From the NCBI GenBank assembly GCA_039105265.1, contig JAPFFF010000017.1:124001-188000 (forward strand): a DNA stretch of 64,000 nt, written 5' to 3'. This stretch comes from Tritrichomonas musculus (Eukaryota > Parabasalia > Tritrichomonadida > Tritrichomonadidae). Made by a program: the position numbers and the translations under genes. How positions within the stretch are numbered: position 1 is the first letter of the stretch; each line of letters starts with the position of its first letter. The notes beneath the pieces are model-generated. The model saw only the letters and a program-made list of their open reading frames with translations, was not told the origin of the DNA and did no database searches. Positions 9,801 through 20,192 of the stretch are shown piece by piece.

Positions 9801-12800
9801 TTGTTAAAAATTATCGAGATCGTTATGAACAATCGTTATCAAATCGAAAGAATATGATAAAGGATCTAATTCAAATAGAACAAGAAACAAGTAAATATCG
9901 TCCAAATTCAAATTATAATCAAGCAGTAAGAAAAAGTGAATTGGAAGCTCTTTATATAAACGGTGATCAAATTACAAAAGATTTGGACGAGGATTTATCT
10001 CATAGATTGAATTTCGCAATTCAAGAGAATGATATCGAACAGAAAGAAAATAAGAAAAAGAAGGTGTTGTCAATGTTAAATAGTCATGGATTACAAGTTG
10101 ATGACGATACTCTGGAAAGATATACGGCAATGTATAATGATAAAGAAGGAAAACGAGCCGTGGAACAAGATATTACAAATGCAAAGACTACATTAACAAA
10201 TAAATTAAAATCAGATGTACAATCAAAAATAACAGAAAATCTTATCAAAATTAATCAAATCGCTGAAAAAGTTCCAGGGGTTAGCTCAGTTGATGAAAAT
10301 ACAATCTTACAAAATGTTACAAATAAAATTTTATCAAATCCTAATCAAATAAATACAATTATTGATGAGGAAGAAGAGAAATGGAAAGAAAAGTTGGAAC
10401 AAGCATTAAAACAAGAAAATGATTATATGTCAGCAAAAATCGTCGAGATATTAAGACAATCAAAGAGAAAATTTGACCAAAATGATGTTATACAAATAAG
10501 ATCTCAATTTATTAAACAAAATGATATTCCGACTAAAGAAGCACAATTTGAAGAATGGCAAAGATCATGGATTGCTTCAAAACAAGATATTGATAAGAAA
10601 ATGGGAGAAATAATAACAATAATAGCACAAAGAGCAAATCTAGAAGGTCAACCATTTGATCAACAGAAAGAAGAGAATGAAATATTTATAAAGGATATTG
10701 AATCAGAAACCGAACAAAGTAAAGCCTTAGAAAAATTACAAAATCGGCTCAATAATGAAAAATCTCTATTGAAATCTGTTCAAGATAAAAAGAAACTTGA
10801 GAATTTAAAAGTTCAAGTACAACATGCTTATGGAAGTGAATTTACTGATAACTTTTGGAATGGAATATTAGTCGATCAGAAAATTGAAAATAAAGAAGAG
10901 TATATCAAAGAATTAATTAAAAATAAGAATACAGAAAAAGGAAAAGAAGATGAGAATTTGAAAAATGCTATTAACGAAAGTTTTACAACTCTATTTCCTG
11001 ATTGGGATATCAATCAGTATCGTTTTGATCATTTAGTTCAATACTTAGTTTTGTATACACCAAATGTAGAAACAAAAGCTGATTTATTAAAATATATGAA
11101 TGATCATAAGGAAGATTTCTTCAGGGGAGGAATTGTAATGAAACGTTGGAATAAATATTCATATAACAATAAAAAAATAGGGTTTCAATCATTAATTGAC
11201 TATCGTTATAATTTAGACGAAATCTTTAATATGTTAAAGAGATACCAAGCTGAAATTCAAATTTTCGAATATTCACCTATTAAAATTATTGAATTGAAAA
11301 ATGTTTCACCTCCGTTAAAATCAGATGGTCAACCAGATTATAATCAAATTATAACTAATTACCAAAATATCGTTCAACAATACCAAAATTTAGAAAGACA
11401 AAAGAAAAATGATCAGGCCTTTTATCAAGAATTCAACGAACGAACAAAAAAGATTCATGACAAAGAACAAAAAGATGACTTATTCAAAGAAGTTGTTGGC
11501 CATTGTAATAATTCAGGAGATATTCAACAATACTTGAATGCACGAACTTATTACATTTCTATGGGTCATGATATGGATAAGTATTTTGATAGATTAGAAT
11601 TTGAAAAAGTTTATAAAAGTTATGAAGGAAAAGAAAATATGAATTTAAAAATGGACGTAATCATTGGAAATACAAAAGCAGAAGATATTCCTCAAATCAA
11701 TATGCTCGAACAAGAATTACATAATCTTTATCCAACTCGATTTACTGACAAGAGATTTCGTGATGTAAAAATGACTTATTTCCCTCAGAATGGTTCTGCA
11801 TATAAATTTTATTTAGAGTCTGAATTAGCTTATGACAAATATAAAAAATATCATGAAAAACAAAGTCATTTTCCAACATTTATGGATTATTTTCAAAATC
11901 AGACAAATGGTGATTTATCAACTCATGGACAGTATTTTCAAGATGAGGTTGCAGATATCGAAGAAACAGAACGTGTTTTATCTTTGAATGATAACATAAA
12001 TAACAAAATAAGAGAATTGAATGAATTTTTACCGAATGATGATCAATATTCAATAAAAAGAATAGCAGCTGCTTGGAGAAATAAAAATGTTGTTCAAGTT
12101 GGTGAATCTTTACAAAATATGATTAATAATCAAATCAATGGAAGAGATACGAATGCTAATTTGGATCAAGCTTTAATGATTTGGAAACAACATTTTCCTG
12201 AGGATCTCAAAAGTCCATCTGATTGGAGAATGGAATGGGAAGGAAATTATAATGCTATCAATGCGATAAATAAATTAGGTGCGTTGTATGAATTTTATTA
12301 TAAAACTCATCCTTGGGAAGGTGTTAATTTAAAGAAATTTGTAAGAGAGAAAGCGAAGGATTCAATCACAGAAGCTCAAAAAATACTTCAAGATTATTAT
12401 GATAAAAATTATCACAATTATTCTGTCACTTGGGATCAAAGTAGTGTGTTTCATGATTATCTTGAAAAATATTCAAAAGCATTTGGACGAAATTATGTTG
12501 AAGCTTGGGGACATTTGTATGGAAAATTCAATGGAGATTTGAATGAATGTATTGATTTCTTTGAGAGTTATGAAAAAGTGAAGAAAATAAATGAGAAATT
12601 TCCGAAAAAAGGTAATAAATTATATAACGACGTCATTCAATACTTTAATGAATACATGAAAATGACAGATCCAACAGTCAAATCTGCTTATCGAAAGAAT
12701 TGGCAAGAGAAATATGATTCCTATAAGAAAACTTCAAAAACTTGGTCAACTGATAGTAACTATAAGAAAGCAAGAGAATTGTTAGCGAAAATAAAACCAC

Positions 12801-15800
12801 AATATGTTTCTTATATAACTCAACCTGATTTAACTTGGACAAATGAAGAAATGTATGCAAACTATTTAATTCCTATTGTTTCAACATATTACAAACAATT
12901 AAACAATGGAAAAGATTATTCAATGACAGGTCAAGAAAAAGATTCAACATTATTTGATCAAATTTTGGCGAAAGTGGAAGAAAAAGAACAAGATGAAGAA
13001 ACGTGGGGAAAATCAGATGTTGAAGCAACATTTGAATCATATAAATCAACAAATCAAATAGATTCAACATTAACATATAAACAATTGAAAGACAAATATA
13101 AAACTCCTGAAAAAGCTCGAATTGCTATTGAAATTGATAAATATAGAAAATTAATTAAAAATAGATTCTCTATATTTGATGAAGATTTGCCAGGTGATAC
13201 TCGTTTTACTGGATATCATGAGACAGCCTTAGATTCAGAAGAAAGATTAGCTTGGTGTCGAAAATTTTATAGTCAAATAACACAAAATTATGCACAATCA
13301 TGGAATTCACCTGCATTCAATGAAATTTGGCATAAATATCGATATTATCATAATGATGATGAACAAACATCTTCAATAGAAAAGACAGCCGCGTTATATA
13401 ATTTTGACTATAATAAAGGTAAAACTGATTTAAATTATAAATATCATTTAGATTTATATAATGACACATTCAAGAAAAAATATACTGTTAAAACAAAGAA
13501 GGATAAATATATTTCATTAACAAGTGATAAAGCAGGTGAGTTGACTGATGAACAGAAAGAACAAGTGATAGATATTATTCAAACAGCTGTTCGTGGTTAT
13601 AATCAATATCGAAGTGATGAATTTCAAAATGCGTTATTAACGCTTAATAGACATGCTGATCGTGAATGGACAATTCATGATATAGTGCTTGAATATGAAG
13701 ATAACTATCAAGGAGCATTATTCTTTTGTCAATGTCAAACTTTGAAATACAAATTAATTGCTTTACTTCCAGATAAGGTCACAGAAATAAACGAAATTCC
13801 GAATTCAACGGATGGAAAGACAAAATTAGAAAAAATGTTACGTGAAGCTGAAAAAGATGAGAGGTCATTTTTCTCTGTGACTTTTCAAGATCTACTCCGT
13901 CATTATAATCATATTACACAAGAAGTTCACGATGTTGATTCAATCAGAGACAAATTAGGAAAAAATTTCAAAGATTGTACAAATCGAATGAAGATTGAAT
14001 TAATCAAATATGAATTAGAAACCGTATACGAATATCCAAAAGTGAAACTCAATGCAATCAATGGTGACAATTGGGAACAAATATTAGATAAATTAGAACG
14101 ATTACAAAATGAGTTGAATTTAAAAATTAATAAATTCGGAGGAGATACAGTTGTCACTCGATATTGGAATGAATATGCAAGAACAGGGAATGCATTTAGT
14201 GATATCACAGAACTTTTGAAATATAAAGAATATGATATAGATGAGGCAAAGTATGAATTCTTATCAAAAATATGGGAAAAATGGTCAGGACAAAAAGATG
14301 ATCTCAAAGGAACAACACTGAAAGAAAAAATCAAAAACTTACAGATATTATGTGATGCTTATTTTGATAAATATAATAGATTCCGAAGTGATCCCGTATT
14401 GATACAATTAATAAATGATCACTCTAATAAAGTTACTTGGGAAACTCTCATAAACAAATTTCAAACAGAAACAAATGTAGAAAAAGCAGTGTTTGATGCA
14501 AGAGCTTATGTTGCTAATGAAATGAATCGTGACCAATATGCAGTTATGCTACGAGATTTGGGTGAAACGGACAATGACTATTTAAAAATTGAAGACCCTC
14601 AACAACTTTTCAAATATTTGGAAGATAAGATTCAGAGATATCATGAAAATAGAACAAAATGGACAACGTTAGATGCTGATAGACAGATTTGGAATTCGAA
14701 TCATAAAGAAGATAAACTACCTGAATGGCAAAATGCTTATAAAAAATGGAAAGGTGATTGGGATAATGCATACGAAGCACTTCGTGCAAATGCGTTAAGT
14801 GTTTGGTATAAAAATGAGTTTGGTAAGGATTATGTATCAGATAAAACGAATAAAGAAAAAGTTATCACATTAACTGATTTAAAGAATCGATATGACTCAC
14901 ATTATAAAGGAGTTGGGAAATGGAGGAGATATTGGAAAGATTATGACAAAAGATTCGAAAAGAAAACGACTTTTGAAGAGATTGTTAACTTATTTCAAGA
15001 TGATGTTGACGCTGCAGAAGACTATTTTCTTTATCATATTATGAGAAGCAAATATAAAAATCAATTTGGTAAAGAGTTTGATGATCTGAAGAATCCAACA
15101 CGAGAAGATATAAAAGATTTAGAAATTGAGGTGAAAAGATTAGATAAAGCTAAAAATAAAGCAGCTAATGACCAAAAACTAAGAGACTTATTTGAAGAAT
15201 ATCAAAGAAAATATCCAGAATCCGATACTGCTGTAGTTTCAACAATACGTTCAATGTTGAACCAACATAATATGAATGTTGAAGAAACTAAATATTATCT
15301 AGAACTGAAAAATATTATCAAAGATTTTGAAACGAAATATAATTATGTAATTTCTGATCACGATCTCATGGAAGGTGAGTATGGATCAACAAAAGAAGCT
15401 CAAATAAAGAAATTAAAAGTTGAATATCAAAGATTTGAAAATGAATATGATAAATTACAAAACTTTCCAAAAATCAAAGAATATTTAGAAATTTATAATG
15501 ATGATTTAGGTGAAGGAAAGAGTTTATTAGATTTGTTTAATAAAGAAGAGAATGATCATAATGCTTACAAAACTTATTATGAAATATTGATAACTGTTCA
15601 TAACAAAAAGAATCCGAATAAAGCAAAAGATATCAACCAGAAACCTCAAAGTTATTCAAGAGCATGTGATGATTTGAAATTAGAAGTTGAAAATATTCTT
15701 GAAGCAATTAGAAAATTCGGTGGAAACAAACAATGGTCAAAATTAACAAATGCAGAGAAAGATGAAATTGTGAAAGAATATAAAAATACCGAATATGGTC

Positions 15801-18421
15801 ACGTTCGAATGGCAATGAAGAAAGATATTGAAAATTATAACAAAAAGAATGATAACGAATTTAATTTCGAAGTCGAACGGAAAAAGTTTGAGAAGAAAGG
15901 GAAAGATTTATCATTACTTAATAATTATGTGAAAGCTGCTTTACAATATTCATATGATGAAAATTTAGATGATCTCATAAGTGAATTCAATGCAAATATT
16001 GACGATGAAAAATTGAAATTAGATTCAGAAAAACTTCAAACATACACAAATGCTTATGAAATTGTTAAATATTGTAAATTAACTCCATTACAGAAAAGAT
16101 ATGAAACTGCTTTTGGCCAAAAAATAACTTTGGATCAAATGATGTATTACCCATATAAAATTCGTGATAAGGTTCAATGGAACATTCAAAACGAGAAAGA
16201 TTTACAATTTGATATTGAGACAGCTTATCATGCAAATCTTGCAAGAATTGTTCATAAGGAATCTCTAGAATTTCAAGGAATACCAAGAAAAGAACAAGAA
16301 ACATATGAAGAATATATTGATAATTTACGATATAATCCAGCTACTCAACAACATGATAAAATTTCAGAAGACGAATTGATTGGTGAATATCAAATAGCGT
16401 TTAAATCCTTTGAGAAAGAAAAAACTGACACAGAAAAGAAAATAATTGAAAACATCGATGCAATAAATAAAAATTTGGAAGAAGGTTCAAAAGTGACAAA
16501 AGATGAGTTGAAAGGATTAACATATTCAGCAAAAGATTTGGATTATGTGAACGCAATTTTAGACTTCAAACCATTATATGAAAATCATTTTGGAAAAACA
16601 AAAATAAATGTAAAAGATATTGTTAATAAATTTGCACCAGATAAGAAAAATATCGATTGGGTATATGTTTTAGAAAGTATTGCATTTATACCAATTTTAG
16701 ATGATCATAATGCACTTCAAAAGAAGAAAGGAACAATGAAAACAGAAGATGTTGCATTTGTTCATCAAAGTTATATCGAACCAGAAATAGCAAAAAGAAC
16801 AGATAAAAAAGTGACAGTAGATGATATTCGAAATGCATATATCAAATATAAAGAAAAAGTCAATACCGAAAAGAAAGAATTTTTCAAGAATCTATTAGAA
16901 GAATATCATAAACATATCGATGATAGTTCTGAAACATATGAAAAGCTAGCTGAGTTATATCCGTCATTGGATGATTTAGAAAGATATTTGAAATTGAATC
17001 GCTATATTGCAAAGACGAATAAATATTATCGAGATCTGAAAACAAATTATAAGAAAGAAAATACTCTCTTAAAATATGATGATTATAAAGATAAACCATT
17101 GAATAATTTGGAACCAAGTATCATTCTTTTGCAACAAAAAGAGAATGAAGCAAAGAAACAATGGGATGATGAGAAAGCAAAAGATGATAAAGAGAAAGAA
17201 CATAAAAAGAAAGTCGAAGAGAAATTAAAAGATTTGAATTCGTATCGTCGAAAAATAAATATGACTGAAATTGGATTTGAAAGATTTAAGAATCAAGATA
17301 CTGAAACTGCATTACATGAAATTCAAAATATGATAAATGAAGCTCAAGAAAAAGAAAGACAACAAAATCAAAATAATGGTAATACAATTGGTGGTGCATT
17401 AAGAAATACTGGGTATACAAATCCATTCAATAAGCCCGCAACAACACCAACCACAACAACAACACCAACAACCACAACAACAACACCAACAACCACAAAT
17501 ACAGATTTAACAATTAATGATGATTCAGAAAAGAAAGAAGAGAATGTTTGGGCTAAACGTTATGAAGGTGGAATTACAAGTTTAATTCAACAAAGTTCGA
17601 AAGGTAATGTATCAATACGTCAATTATTGTTAGAACAACAAAAGAAAAATAAATTAAACGGAAAAACATCAATTATGTCTCAATTTAATGAAAATCTTCC
17701 TCCTAAACCTGTTGTTCCATATCAAACAAATTCAAATATAAATAATTTATTTTCATCTAAAACAACAATGACAGAAGAGAAAGAAACACCAATAGAAAAG
17801 AAACCATTAGTAAGTCCAATATCTGAAAAACCAATGACAATGACAAAAATTGAACCAGGAAAGAAAATTAACTTATTACCAACAAAAGTTGACGAACCAG
17901 AAGTAATTCAAACAAAATCAATGACTCAAATTTTACCAAGAAGAGGTCGGAAAAATGCACCATTACGATTTAAAGTATTGGCTCAAAAACAGAAACCAAT
18001 TGAAACAAAAATTGAGGAAAAGATTGATGATGATGATGTTGAGGAAGTTAAACCAAAGAAACCAACAATTAATACAAAAACTAAAGGAAATAAGAATTTG
18101 AAGAAACAAAAATCAGAAAGAAGTAAACTTTTGAAAAAGAAGAAGAAAGAACCAAAAAATAAATTTGATATTGATATTGAAGCGAAAACAAAACCAAAAA
18201 TAATTGATGAAAAAAGTACAATCGACAAACTGGATCTATCAAAAACAAAACCCGTGAAACCTATTATTGAACCTGTAAAACCTATTATTGAACCTGTAAA
18301 ACCTATTATTGAACCTGTAAAACCTATTATTGAACCTGTAAAACCTATTATCACATCTGAAACTCCAAGTGTTATTTCAAATAATCCTCAATTAATGAAG
18401 TTCATGAATTCAAAGCTTTAA
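6842..18421 (+). CDS. Giant 3859-residue helical protein of the Polinton
   Basis: A single open frame of 11.6 kb, about a quarter of the element. The first 3500 residues are charged, aromatic-rich and predicted helical, with degenerate repeats marked by Y-x3-(F/Y)G followed by K/R/Q/S: near residues 1330, 1881, 2660, 2742, 3091 and 3250. A Thr/Pro-rich linker lies at about 3533-3555. The tail is basic and ends in five heptapeptide repeats of the type KPIIEPV (about 3804-3838), encoded by 21-bp DNA repeats. I recognise no family, catalytic site or membrane segment. It precedes the packaging ATPase and capsid genes, so a structural, tegument-like or tape-measure-like role is a reasonable guess, not a result. 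Confidence 0.85.
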   Translation: MTENQQPEQNQQPEQLTDEQLLAKYQEAKQDLLNNKGGVISKYGGYIFPDEDSRQEFDWLYDACCKVSNEPPKLNTVINYYQKHPKEIENEWIDLIEYTRVVLDFTINSEVRNIYCPGFGIAEIDKEFQICKTNNKSLLDSLENFRKYRLDRLFKVFGIDDEEIKEWKSNYQSGGEYLGWTELEAAFWWSVCQRIYRFNGKYEIDYLVKILEIRDPLADIVSFRGISYHQEMVKFYLTMKDDILNINFNILTGLIQNQDLNTMVNYFRSKITRTSPAGNQIICPKELFDIRVWDYYQDAANNTIKDVFSKLKLLEEKFIELEALGWKNTYIVYTWTFYKLREQNIRYLEPDNAINTFIDLTNILPTLGTDDCLKLLYVPGIETTYNAIAKLTDTQITAFRIDTQKSKNYQRILEAQRIKKRAIYDLIREIYAVKNPNVQGQLTVDQVDQIYYTKFNERYKNNQDPSQINEHILDELQNEYKEISPEKAKLKIEEFQKQRLWSNEELWRFCVMFNYAKGIETSGDADILCDSLSQEYDLNYYAANEFLKDSLDQSNPIEMEKYIEACIVAMYVNLILIKEKNGYSRKLFWDGFYYNIPQLQETKEHEVNEAIQGLGPQNLTDEQQFTQKHNLTMKWYRKEYQRKKDEFKKFLTDHPGQQFETFAIFHDQYQEEMMKREKKQNEEDEAFAKEIQDSIEIPERKLEAIVQESNMEIENPERVKEIKKQSLLLEKDELLEEYKQKCLSFFEENSYGLPWIKISNWANLDNEISGIQKLIAEETIQTIDELQACMSEHSRNMIDNWIKVIGKFYLKFENNIQTTNETLDAELGKLTIVKQADNHYAKDDLEKILTLLNRSFQDIRLIVNEEFDSLYRMTGNTTNLDAESYYQKKIIQKLNNDFITRGEVPTKIEVIEQLQKGSGSKIEEVEFPRYLGLYQSAVNEILKPFNLSKNKLTEFYSLFVKDGSCQALFKADREKQWENKLNETSEIVKNYRDRYEQSLSNRKNMIKDLIQIEQETSKYRPNSNYNQAVRKSELEALYINGDQITKDLDEDLSHRLNFAIQENDIEQKENKKKKVLSMLNSHGLQVDDDTLERYTAMYNDKEGKRAVEQDITNAKTTLTNKLKSDVQSKITENLIKINQIAEKVPGVSSVDENTILQNVTNKILSNPNQINTIIDEEEEKWKEKLEQALKQENDYMSAKIVEILRQSKRKFDQNDVIQIRSQFIKQNDIPTKEAQFEEWQRSWIASKQDIDKKMGEIITIIAQRANLEGQPFDQQKEENEIFIKDIESETEQSKALEKLQNRLNNEKSLLKSVQDKKKLENLKVQVQHAYGSEFTDNFWNGILVDQKIENKEEYIKELIKNKNTEKGKEDENLKNAINESFTTLFPDWDINQYRFDHLVQYLVLYTPNVETKADLLKYMNDHKEDFFRGGIVMKRWNKYSYNNKKIGFQSLIDYRYNLDEIFNMLKRYQAEIQIFEYSPIKIIELKNVSPPLKSDGQPDYNQIITNYQNIVQQYQNLERQKKNDQAFYQEFNERTKKIHDKEQKDDLFKEVVGHCNNSGDIQQYLNARTYYISMGHDMDKYFDRLEFEKVYKSYEGKENMNLKMDVIIGNTKAEDIPQINMLEQELHNLYPTRFTDKRFRDVKMTYFPQNGSAYKFYLESELAYDKYKKYHEKQSHFPTFMDYFQNQTNGDLSTHGQYFQDEVADIEETERVLSLNDNINNKIRELNEFLPNDDQYSIKRIAAAWRNKNVVQVGESLQNMINNQINGRDTNANLDQALMIWKQHFPEDLKSPSDWRMEWEGNYNAINAINKLGALYEFYYKTHPWEGVNLKKFVREKAKDSITEAQKILQDYYDKNYHNYSVTWDQSSVFHDYLEKYSKAFGRNYVEAWGHLYGKFNGDLNECIDFFESYEKVKKINEKFPKKGNKLYNDVIQYFNEYMKMTDPTVKSAYRKNWQEKYDSYKKTSKTWSTDSNYKKARELLAKIKPQYVSYITQPDLTWTNEEMYANYLIPIVSTYYKQLNNGKDYSMTGQEKDSTLFDQILAKVEEKEQDEETWGKSDVEATFESYKSTNQIDSTLTYKQLKDKYKTPEKARIAIEIDKYRKLIKNRFSIFDEDLPGDTRFTGYHETALDSEERLAWCRKFYSQITQNYAQSWNSPAFNEIWHKYRYYHNDDEQTSSIEKTAALYNFDYNKGKTDLNYKYHLDLYNDTFKKKYTVKTKKDKYISLTSDKAGELTDEQKEQVIDIIQTAVRGYNQYRSDEFQNALLTLNRHADREWTIHDIVLEYEDNYQGALFFCQCQTLKYKLIALLPDKVTEINEIPNSTDGKTKLEKMLREAEKDERSFFSVTFQDLLRHYNHITQEVHDVDSIRDKLGKNFKDCTNRMKIELIKYELETVYEYPKVKLNAINGDNWEQILDKLERLQNELNLKINKFGGDTVVTRYWNEYARTGNAFSDITELLKYKEYDIDEAKYEFLSKIWEKWSGQKDDLKGTTLKEKIKNLQILCDAYFDKYNRFRSDPVLIQLINDHSNKVTWETLINKFQTETNVEKAVFDARAYVANEMNRDQYAVMLRDLGETDNDYLKIEDPQQLFKYLEDKIQRYHENRTKWTTLDADRQIWNSNHKEDKLPEWQNAYKKWKGDWDNAYEALRANALSVWYKNEFGKDYVSDKTNKEKVITLTDLKNRYDSHYKGVGKWRRYWKDYDKRFEKKTTFEEIVNLFQDDVDAAEDYFLYHIMRSKYKNQFGKEFDDLKNPTREDIKDLEIEVKRLDKAKNKAANDQKLRDLFEEYQRKYPESDTAVVSTIRSMLNQHNMNVEETKYYLELKNIIKDFETKYNYVISDHDLMEGEYGSTKEAQIKKLKVEYQRFENEYDKLQNFPKIKEYLEIYNDDLGEGKSLLDLFNKEENDHNAYKTYYEILITVHNKKNPNKAKDINQKPQSYSRACDDLKLEVENILEAIRKFGGNKQWSKLTNAEKDEIVKEYKNTEYGHVRMAMKKDIENYNKKNDNEFNFEVERKKFEKKGKDLSLLNNYVKAALQYSYDENLDDLISEFNANIDDEKLKLDSEKLQTYTNAYEIVKYCKLTPLQKRYETAFGQKITLDQMMYYPYKIRDKVQWNIQNEKDLQFDIETAYHANLARIVHKESLEFQGIPRKEQETYEEYIDNLRYNPATQQHDKISEDELIGEYQIAFKSFEKEKTDTEKKIIENIDAINKNLEEGSKVTKDELKGLTYSAKDLDYVNAILDFKPLYENHFGKTKINVKDIVNKFAPDKKNIDWVYVLESIAFIPILDDHNALQKKKGTMKTEDVAFVHQSYIEPEIAKRTDKKVTVDDIRNAYIKYKEKVNTEKKEFFKNLLEEYHKHIDDSSETYEKLAELYPSLDDLERYLKLNRYIAKTNKYYRDLKTNYKKENTLLKYDDYKDKPLNNLEPSIILLQQKENEAKKQWDDEKAKDDKEKEHKKKVEEKLKDLNSYRRKINMTEIGFERFKNQDTETALHEIQNMINEAQEKERQQNQNNGNTIGGALRNTGYTNPFNKPATTPTTTTTPTTTTTTPTTTNTDLTINDDSEKKEENVWAKRYEGGITSLIQQSSKGNVSIRQLLLEQQKKNKLNGKTSIMSQFNENLPPKPVVPYQTNSNINNLFSSKTTMTEEKETPIEKKPLVSPISEKPMTMTKIEPGKKINLLPTKVDEPEVIQTKSMTQILPRRGRKNAPLRFKVLAQKQKPIETKIEEKIDDDDVEEVKPKKPTINTKTKGNKNLKKQKSERSKLLKKKKKEPKNKFDIDIEAKTKPKIIDEKSTIDKLDLSKTKPVKPIIEPVKPIIEPVKPIIEPVKPIIEPVKPIITSETPSVISNNPQLMKFMNSKL
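18252..18350 (+). repeat. 21-bp tandem repeats in the giant gene
   Basis: About five near-identical 21-bp units (core CCTATTATTGAACCTGTAAA) encode the KPIIEPV heptapeptides at the end of the giant protein. The near-identity implies recent expansion or homogenisation. Confidence 0.9.
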
Positions 18422-18458
18422 ATTTATCTTCTTTGATTTTTATTTTTATTCAAAAATC

Positions 18459-18935
18459 ATGAGTAACGCAGAGATAACAGAATTAAGAAAGTTGTTACAG
18501 GAATTCAAGAAACCAGAAAAGAAACCAAGAAAATTATCAGCATTAAATAAATTTAAGAAATATGTTATGGGAAGAGTTACTGAAAAAGCAATGGCTGAAA
18601 CAAATTATGTTGATTTAATTCCAGTTGACAAAATGAGATTATTATGTAAAGCTTATCCAATTGTATGGGATCAATTAGTTTTACAACCACTTTATCAAGA
18701 ATATGGTTTGACAACAGAAGAAGAACAAAGAAGATATCGTGGAAATAAAACAACTCAAGAAGATTATCATAAAATTGTTGACGGTTTAATTGAAAAATTG
18801 AAAACTGGACCAAAAGACGATAGACAACATTTTGAAGAAGATATTGAACAATTATTAGTAGCTGCAATTCAACAAGCATCAAGTGAATTTGATGAGGATG
18901 AAGATGAAGCAGATGACGAAACAACTGAAGAGTAA
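18459..18935 (+). CDS. Small protein with acidic tail, unknown
   Basis: 158 residues. The first 50 are basic (KKPEKKPRK), the middle is helical, and the last 20 are almost all Asp/Glu. No family recognised. It lies 37 bases after the giant gene and 50 bases before the packaging ATPase, all on the same strand, so it probably belongs to the virion assembly block. A charged tail like this could bind the basic core proteins encoded further right; this is inference. Confidence 0.7.
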   Translation: MSNAEITELRKLLQEFKKPEKKPRKLSALNKFKKYVMGRVTEKAMAETNYVDLIPVDKMRLLCKAYPIVWDQLVLQPLYQEYGLTTEEEQRRYRGNKTTQEDYHKIVDGLIEKLKTGPKDDRQHFEEDIEQLLVAAIQQASSEFDEDEDEADDETTEE

Positions 18936-18985
18936 AAATTTTGTTATCTTTTTTTTACATAATTTAGTTGGAATTTAAAAAATAA

Positions 18986-19849
18986 ATGAGTGACAGTGAT
19001 TATTTTAGTGATAGTGAAGAAGAAGAAGTTAACTTTGAGAAAGAAAACATTCGATCAAAAATAAAAGCAAGATTAAAATCAAATTTGAGTCCAAAGAATG
19101 ATTCTTTAATTGCTCCAATTCATGAAGATATCGTTGCTAAATATAATTCTGTTAATGTTATTGTAGGTAAACAAAGTATGGGAAAAACAGTTACAGCATT
19201 AGAAGAAATAATCAAAATTTCAATACTTAATACTCATCATTTATTAGTTTATGTTACAAAAGATGGTGAAGAGAATGATAAAAGTTGGTTATCATTGAAA
19301 CCATTATTACAAATGCCAACAGTTGTAGTTAGTGAAAAAGATGCTGAAAAATGTATTGATGAATTATTAGCAGCAAAAAGTTTATATTACAAAATTCGAA
19401 GAGAAAGAACCAAAAATAAAATTGCACAAGATCAATTAGATGACTTATTTAATGTTTTGTTTGTTGAAGATTTTGATCGAGAATATTTACATTCAATCGT
19501 ATTATTTGATGATATTTCAAATTCAAAATTATTCTCGTCAGAAGAATCATTTTTTAGTCAATTATTACGTAGATGTCGTCATACAAATATGTCTTATTTC
19601 TTATTAGTTCAAGGTTGGAAAGGGTTAAAACCACATATTAAAAATGAAATAAGTACTTTATATTTATTGCCTGGTTTTAATAAACAACAATTACGTTACA
19701 TTTATTCTCAAGCAGCAAGTAATTTAGATTTTGAAGACTTTTTTGATGCATTTCAACAATTAAATGAAATGAAACATGAACATCCAGATGAACATCCAAT
19801 GATTGTTATTCAATGTTCTTCAGGTGGTGATACGTATATTAGGTCTTAG
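18986..19849 (+). CDS. Genome-packaging ATPase (FtsK/HerA, A32-like)
   Basis: 287 residues. Walker A is GKQSMGKT (61-68), Walker B is IVLFDD (171-176), and a downstream conserved segment LLRRCRHTNMS...VQGWKGLKP matches the sensor region of A32-type ATPases. In Polintons and NCLDV relatives this enzyme pumps the genome into the capsid. The N-terminus carries an acidic patch. Its place directly before the capsid genes is the normal Polinton arrangement. Family call is firm. Confidence 0.9.
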   Translation: MSDSDYFSDSEEEEVNFEKENIRSKIKARLKSNLSPKNDSLIAPIHEDIVAKYNSVNVIVGKQSMGKTVTALEEIIKISILNTHHLLVYVTKDGEENDKSWLSLKPLLQMPTVVVSEKDAEKCIDELLAAKSLYYKIRRERTKNKIAQDQLDDLFNVLFVEDFDREYLHSIVLFDDISNSKLFSSEESFFSQLLRRCRHTNMSYFLLVQGWKGLKPHIKNEISTLYLLPGFNKQQLRYIYSQAASNLDFEDFFDAFQQLNEMKHEHPDEHPMIVIQCSSGGDTYIRS

Positions 19850-20141
19850 AGTTAATAAAATTTATAACATCATTCAAAGTAATTTTAATTTTTGCAATAT
19901 CATCTTTGATCTTCATAATTTCTGAATCGTCTTTTTCTTCGTCTTCATTAACCTTCTTTAACATTAATTCACCTTTGATTTTGGTTATACGATAACCTTG
20001 AATATGATACTTTTTGTTTAGTTTATGTGTTGTTTCTGAATCTAGTTGTTCTTTGTTCTTAGAATAGAATAAATTAAACTCATCAATTGTTTTAAACTCT
20101 TTTAAATAATTTTGAATAGGTTCAATAATTTTCAATTCCAT
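19839..20141 (-). CDS. Unknown small protein, convergent with the ATPase
   Basis: 100 residues, with a charged helical C-terminal half (about 65-95) that could form a coiled coil. No family recognised. Its 3' end overlaps the last codons of the ATPase gene on the other strand by about ten bases, and it is divergent from the small hydrophobic gene at 20193. The compact packing supports it as real. Confidence 0.6.
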   Translation of the reverse strand: MELKIIEPIQNYLKEFKTIDEFNLFYSKNKEQLDSETTHKLNKKYHIQGYRITKIKGELMLKKVNEDEEKDDSEIMKIKDDIAKIKITLNDVINFINSKT

Positions 20142-20192
20142 TTTAAAAAAAATAAAATTTGTTTAAACATTTTTGAAAATATTTAAAACAAT

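Noticed and set aside
17983-18354. Repetitive minus-strand frame with GFTGSIIG repeats
   Set aside because: It is the shadow of the 21-bp repeats in the giant gene.
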